From Flavobacterium suaedae (GTDB lineage Bacteria; Bacteroidota; Bacteroidia; Flavobacteriales; Flavobacteriaceae): a stretch of DNA of 64,000 nt. Where the stretch lies: assembly GCF_014642915.1 (NCBI RefSeq), contig NZ_BMJE01000003.1, positions 186,001 through 250,000 of the forward strand. The letters are read 5' to 3'. This document shows, piece by piece, positions 62,885-64,000 of the stretch (positions within the stretch are counted from its first letter, which is position 1; each line of letters opens with the position of its first letter). Made by a program: the position numbers and the translations under genes. The notes under the pieces were generated by a model. It made no database searches, was not told where the DNA came from, and saw only the letters and a program-made list of their open reading frames with translations.

Positions 62885-63838
62885 TTATTTGAAGAAAGAG
62901 TCTACAAACTCATATTTATTAAATACTTGCAGGTCTTCAATGCCTTCACCTACACCAATGTATTTAACCGGAATTTTAAACTGGTCTGATATACCAATTA
63001 CAACCCCGCCTTTTGCAGTACCGTCAAGTTTAGTTACAGCAAGAGAAGTAACCTCTGTAGCTGCTGTAAATTGTTTTGCCTGCTCAAATGCGTTTTGACC
63101 TGTAGAACCATCTAAAACAAGTAATACATCATGAGGAGCATCTCCTATCACTTTTTGCATTACTCTTTTCACTTTAGAAAGTTCGTTCATAAGGTTTACT
63201 TTATTATGAAGTCTTCCCGCTGTATCAATTATTACCACATCAGCATCTTGGCTTACTGCTGATTGTAAAGTATCAAAAGCTACAGAAGCCGGGTCACTAC
63301 CCATATTTTGTCTTACAATAGGAACATCTACCCGATCTGCCCAAACCTGAAGCTGATCTATAGCTGCTGCTCTAAATGTATCTGCTGCTCCTAAAACTAC
63401 TTTTTTACCAGCTTTCTTAAACTGGTATGCCAGTTTCCCAATAGTAGTAGTTTTACCTACACCATTTACACCAACAACCATAAGTACATAAGGCTTTTTG
63501 TCTGCAGGAATTTCAAATTCAGTTGCTTCTCCACTATTGGTTTCAGAAAGTAGAGCAGCTATTTCTTCCCTTAATATTTTATTAAGTTCATCCGTACCCA
63601 AGTATTTATCACGAGCAACACGATCCTCAATACGTTCAATAACTTTAAGTGTAGTATTTACACCTACATCAGACGTTACTAAAACCTCCTCCAGGTTATC
63701 TAAAACCTCATCATCAACTTTAGATTTTCCTGCTACTGCCTTAGATAGCTTTGAAAAAAAAGAGGTTTTACTTTTCTCAAGACCTTTGTCTAAAGTTTCT
63801 TTTTTTTCTGAGGAAAATATTTTTTTGAAGAAATTCAT
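62885..63838 (-). CDS. ftsY: Signal recognition particle receptor FtsY
   Basis: GTPase that receives SRP-ribosome complexes at the membrane. 317 residues with a short basic/acidic N-terminus, the four-helix N domain (KTSFFSKLSKAVAGKS), and the G domain: VMVVGVNGVGKTTTIGKLA (G1), AADTFRAAAIDQL, VIIDTAGRLHN (G3), TKLDGTAKGG (G4) and VGEGIEDLQVF. No acidic A domain, as usual in this group. Confidence 0.96.
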   Translation of the reverse strand: MNFFKKIFSSEKKETLDKGLEKSKTSFFSKLSKAVAGKSKVDDEVLDNLEEVLVTSDVGVNTTLKVIERIEDRVARDKYLGTDELNKILREEIAALLSETNSGEATEFEIPADKKPYVLMVVGVNGVGKTTTIGKLAYQFKKAGKKVVLGAADTFRAAAIDQLQVWADRVDVPIVRQNMGSDPASVAFDTLQSAVSQDADVVIIDTAGRLHNKVNLMNELSKVKRVMQKVIGDAPHDVLLVLDGSTGQNAFEQAKQFTAATEVTSLAVTKLDGTAKGGVVIGISDQFKIPVKYIGVGEGIEDLQVFNKYEFVDSFFK

Positions 63839-63881
63839 ACTTAAAAATAATCAGTTTTTTCCAGCGGTAAATATAGAAAAT

Positions 63882-63915
63882 AAAAAAGCTACTTTCCCTA
63901 AAGAAAGTAGCTTTT
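63882..63915 (-). terminator. Terminator between the DUF4295 gene and ftsY
   Basis: 13-bp stem AAAAGCTACTTTC (63884-63896) / GAAAGTAGCTTTT (63903-63915); the A-run side is the T-run on the minus strand. So ftsY has its own promoter. Confidence 0.85.
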
Positions 63916-63934
63916 CTATATATTGTTAGATTTC

Positions 63935-64000
63935 TTATTTTTTACTAAGAAAATCATTCACTTCTTCCGGAGTCATAACCCCTTCCACAAATGTGTAAGC
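63935..64000 (-). CDS. DUF4295 family protein (3' end only)
   Basis: The last 21 codons of a gene that starts beyond the right edge: AYTFVEGVMTPEEVNDFLSKK then TAA at 63935-63937. This ending matches the small DUF4295 proteins of Bacteroidota, which sit after the ribosomal protein genes rpmB and rpmG and before ftsY. Function unknown. Confidence 0.75.
   Translation of the reverse strand, partial: AYTFVEGVMTPEEVNDFLSKK

Noticed and set aside
1..64000. CRISPR array or insertion sequence
   Set aside because: I see no regular spaced direct repeats and no transposase or terminal inverted repeats in the window.

Overview
The window is a piece of an AT-rich chromosome from the Bacteroidota, very probably a Flavobacteriaceae close to Flavobacterium. 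The signs are the flavobacterial gene sets (DUF493-DUF4290-murA, dnaA-LMW phosphatase-RsmI-like, DUF4295-ftsY), DUF5686 and OmpA/PorT-like outer membrane proteins, many SPII lipoproteins with acidic +2/+3 positions (CSDDDD, CSSDDD), bacillithiol synthesis (bshC), and promoters of the Bacteroidota type (TTG, about 19 bp, TAnnTTTG) in front of many genes. Codon use looks even. I see no insertion sequence, prophage, integron or CRISPR array, so this looks like core chromosome with a few accessory islands.

Layout. 1-7 kb: end of an outer membrane barrel, aroQ, a lipoprotein, a PfkB sugar-phosphate kinase, a small protein with a paralogue at 20.6 kb, a patatin lipase, tRNA-Met, a START-domain protein, a PabC-like class IV aminotransferase and YqgE. 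7-11 kb (minus): HU, then an ATPase-recQ-fmt operon. 11-15.4 kb: small membrane proteins, then DUF493-DUF4290-murA-Coa1-like. 15.5-20.9 kb: a DUF5686 outer membrane protein and unknown secreted or small proteins. 20.9-26.8 kb: hisS, an ABC permease, prmC, ribD-HAD. 27-28.2 kb: a two-gene operon of a GntA-type (YqcI/YcgG) haem oxygenase and a DUF1989 protein. 28.3-32.1 kb: YigZ, a thioesterase, dnaA-LMW phosphatase-RsmI-like. 32.1-35 kb (minus): a five-gene arsenic operon, arsR-DUF6428-arsC-doxX-acr3. 35-41 kb: SulP transporter, GNAT-racemase pair, nhaA, DUF389 protein. 41-47.4 kb: TPR-ribH, recF, DUF2461, murB, glycosyltransferase, ECF sigma factor. 47.4-53 kb: a class B1 metallo-beta-lactamase, TonB, lipA, gap, lpxK-punA. 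53-58.4 kb: Nif3, a coiled-coil protein with a degenerate zinc ribbon, alpha/beta hydrolase, bshC, ndk. 58.4-64 kb: DUF721, lipoprotein, two tandem serine hydrolases, an outer membrane barrel protein, ftsY and the tail of a DUF4295 gene.

How genes fit together. Cell envelope: murA, murB, lpxK, TonB, outer membrane proteins and the beta-lactam-related enzymes. Replication and repair: dnaA, recF, recQ, HU. Cofactors: ribD and ribH (riboflavin), lipA (lipoate), PabC-like (folate), bshC (bacillithiol). Two independent details bear on antibiotic response: a chromosomal B1 metallo-beta-lactamase with all zinc ligands, and a MurA whose fosfomycin-target cysteine is aspartate.

Most notable for follow-up: the GntA-DUF1989 pair, both from families linked to guanidine chemistry; a promoter nested inside a terminator in front of the pabC-like gene; a palindrome over the HU promoter; the coiled-coil/zinc-ribbon protein that has lost all four cysteines; and the pair of small paralogous unknown proteins.
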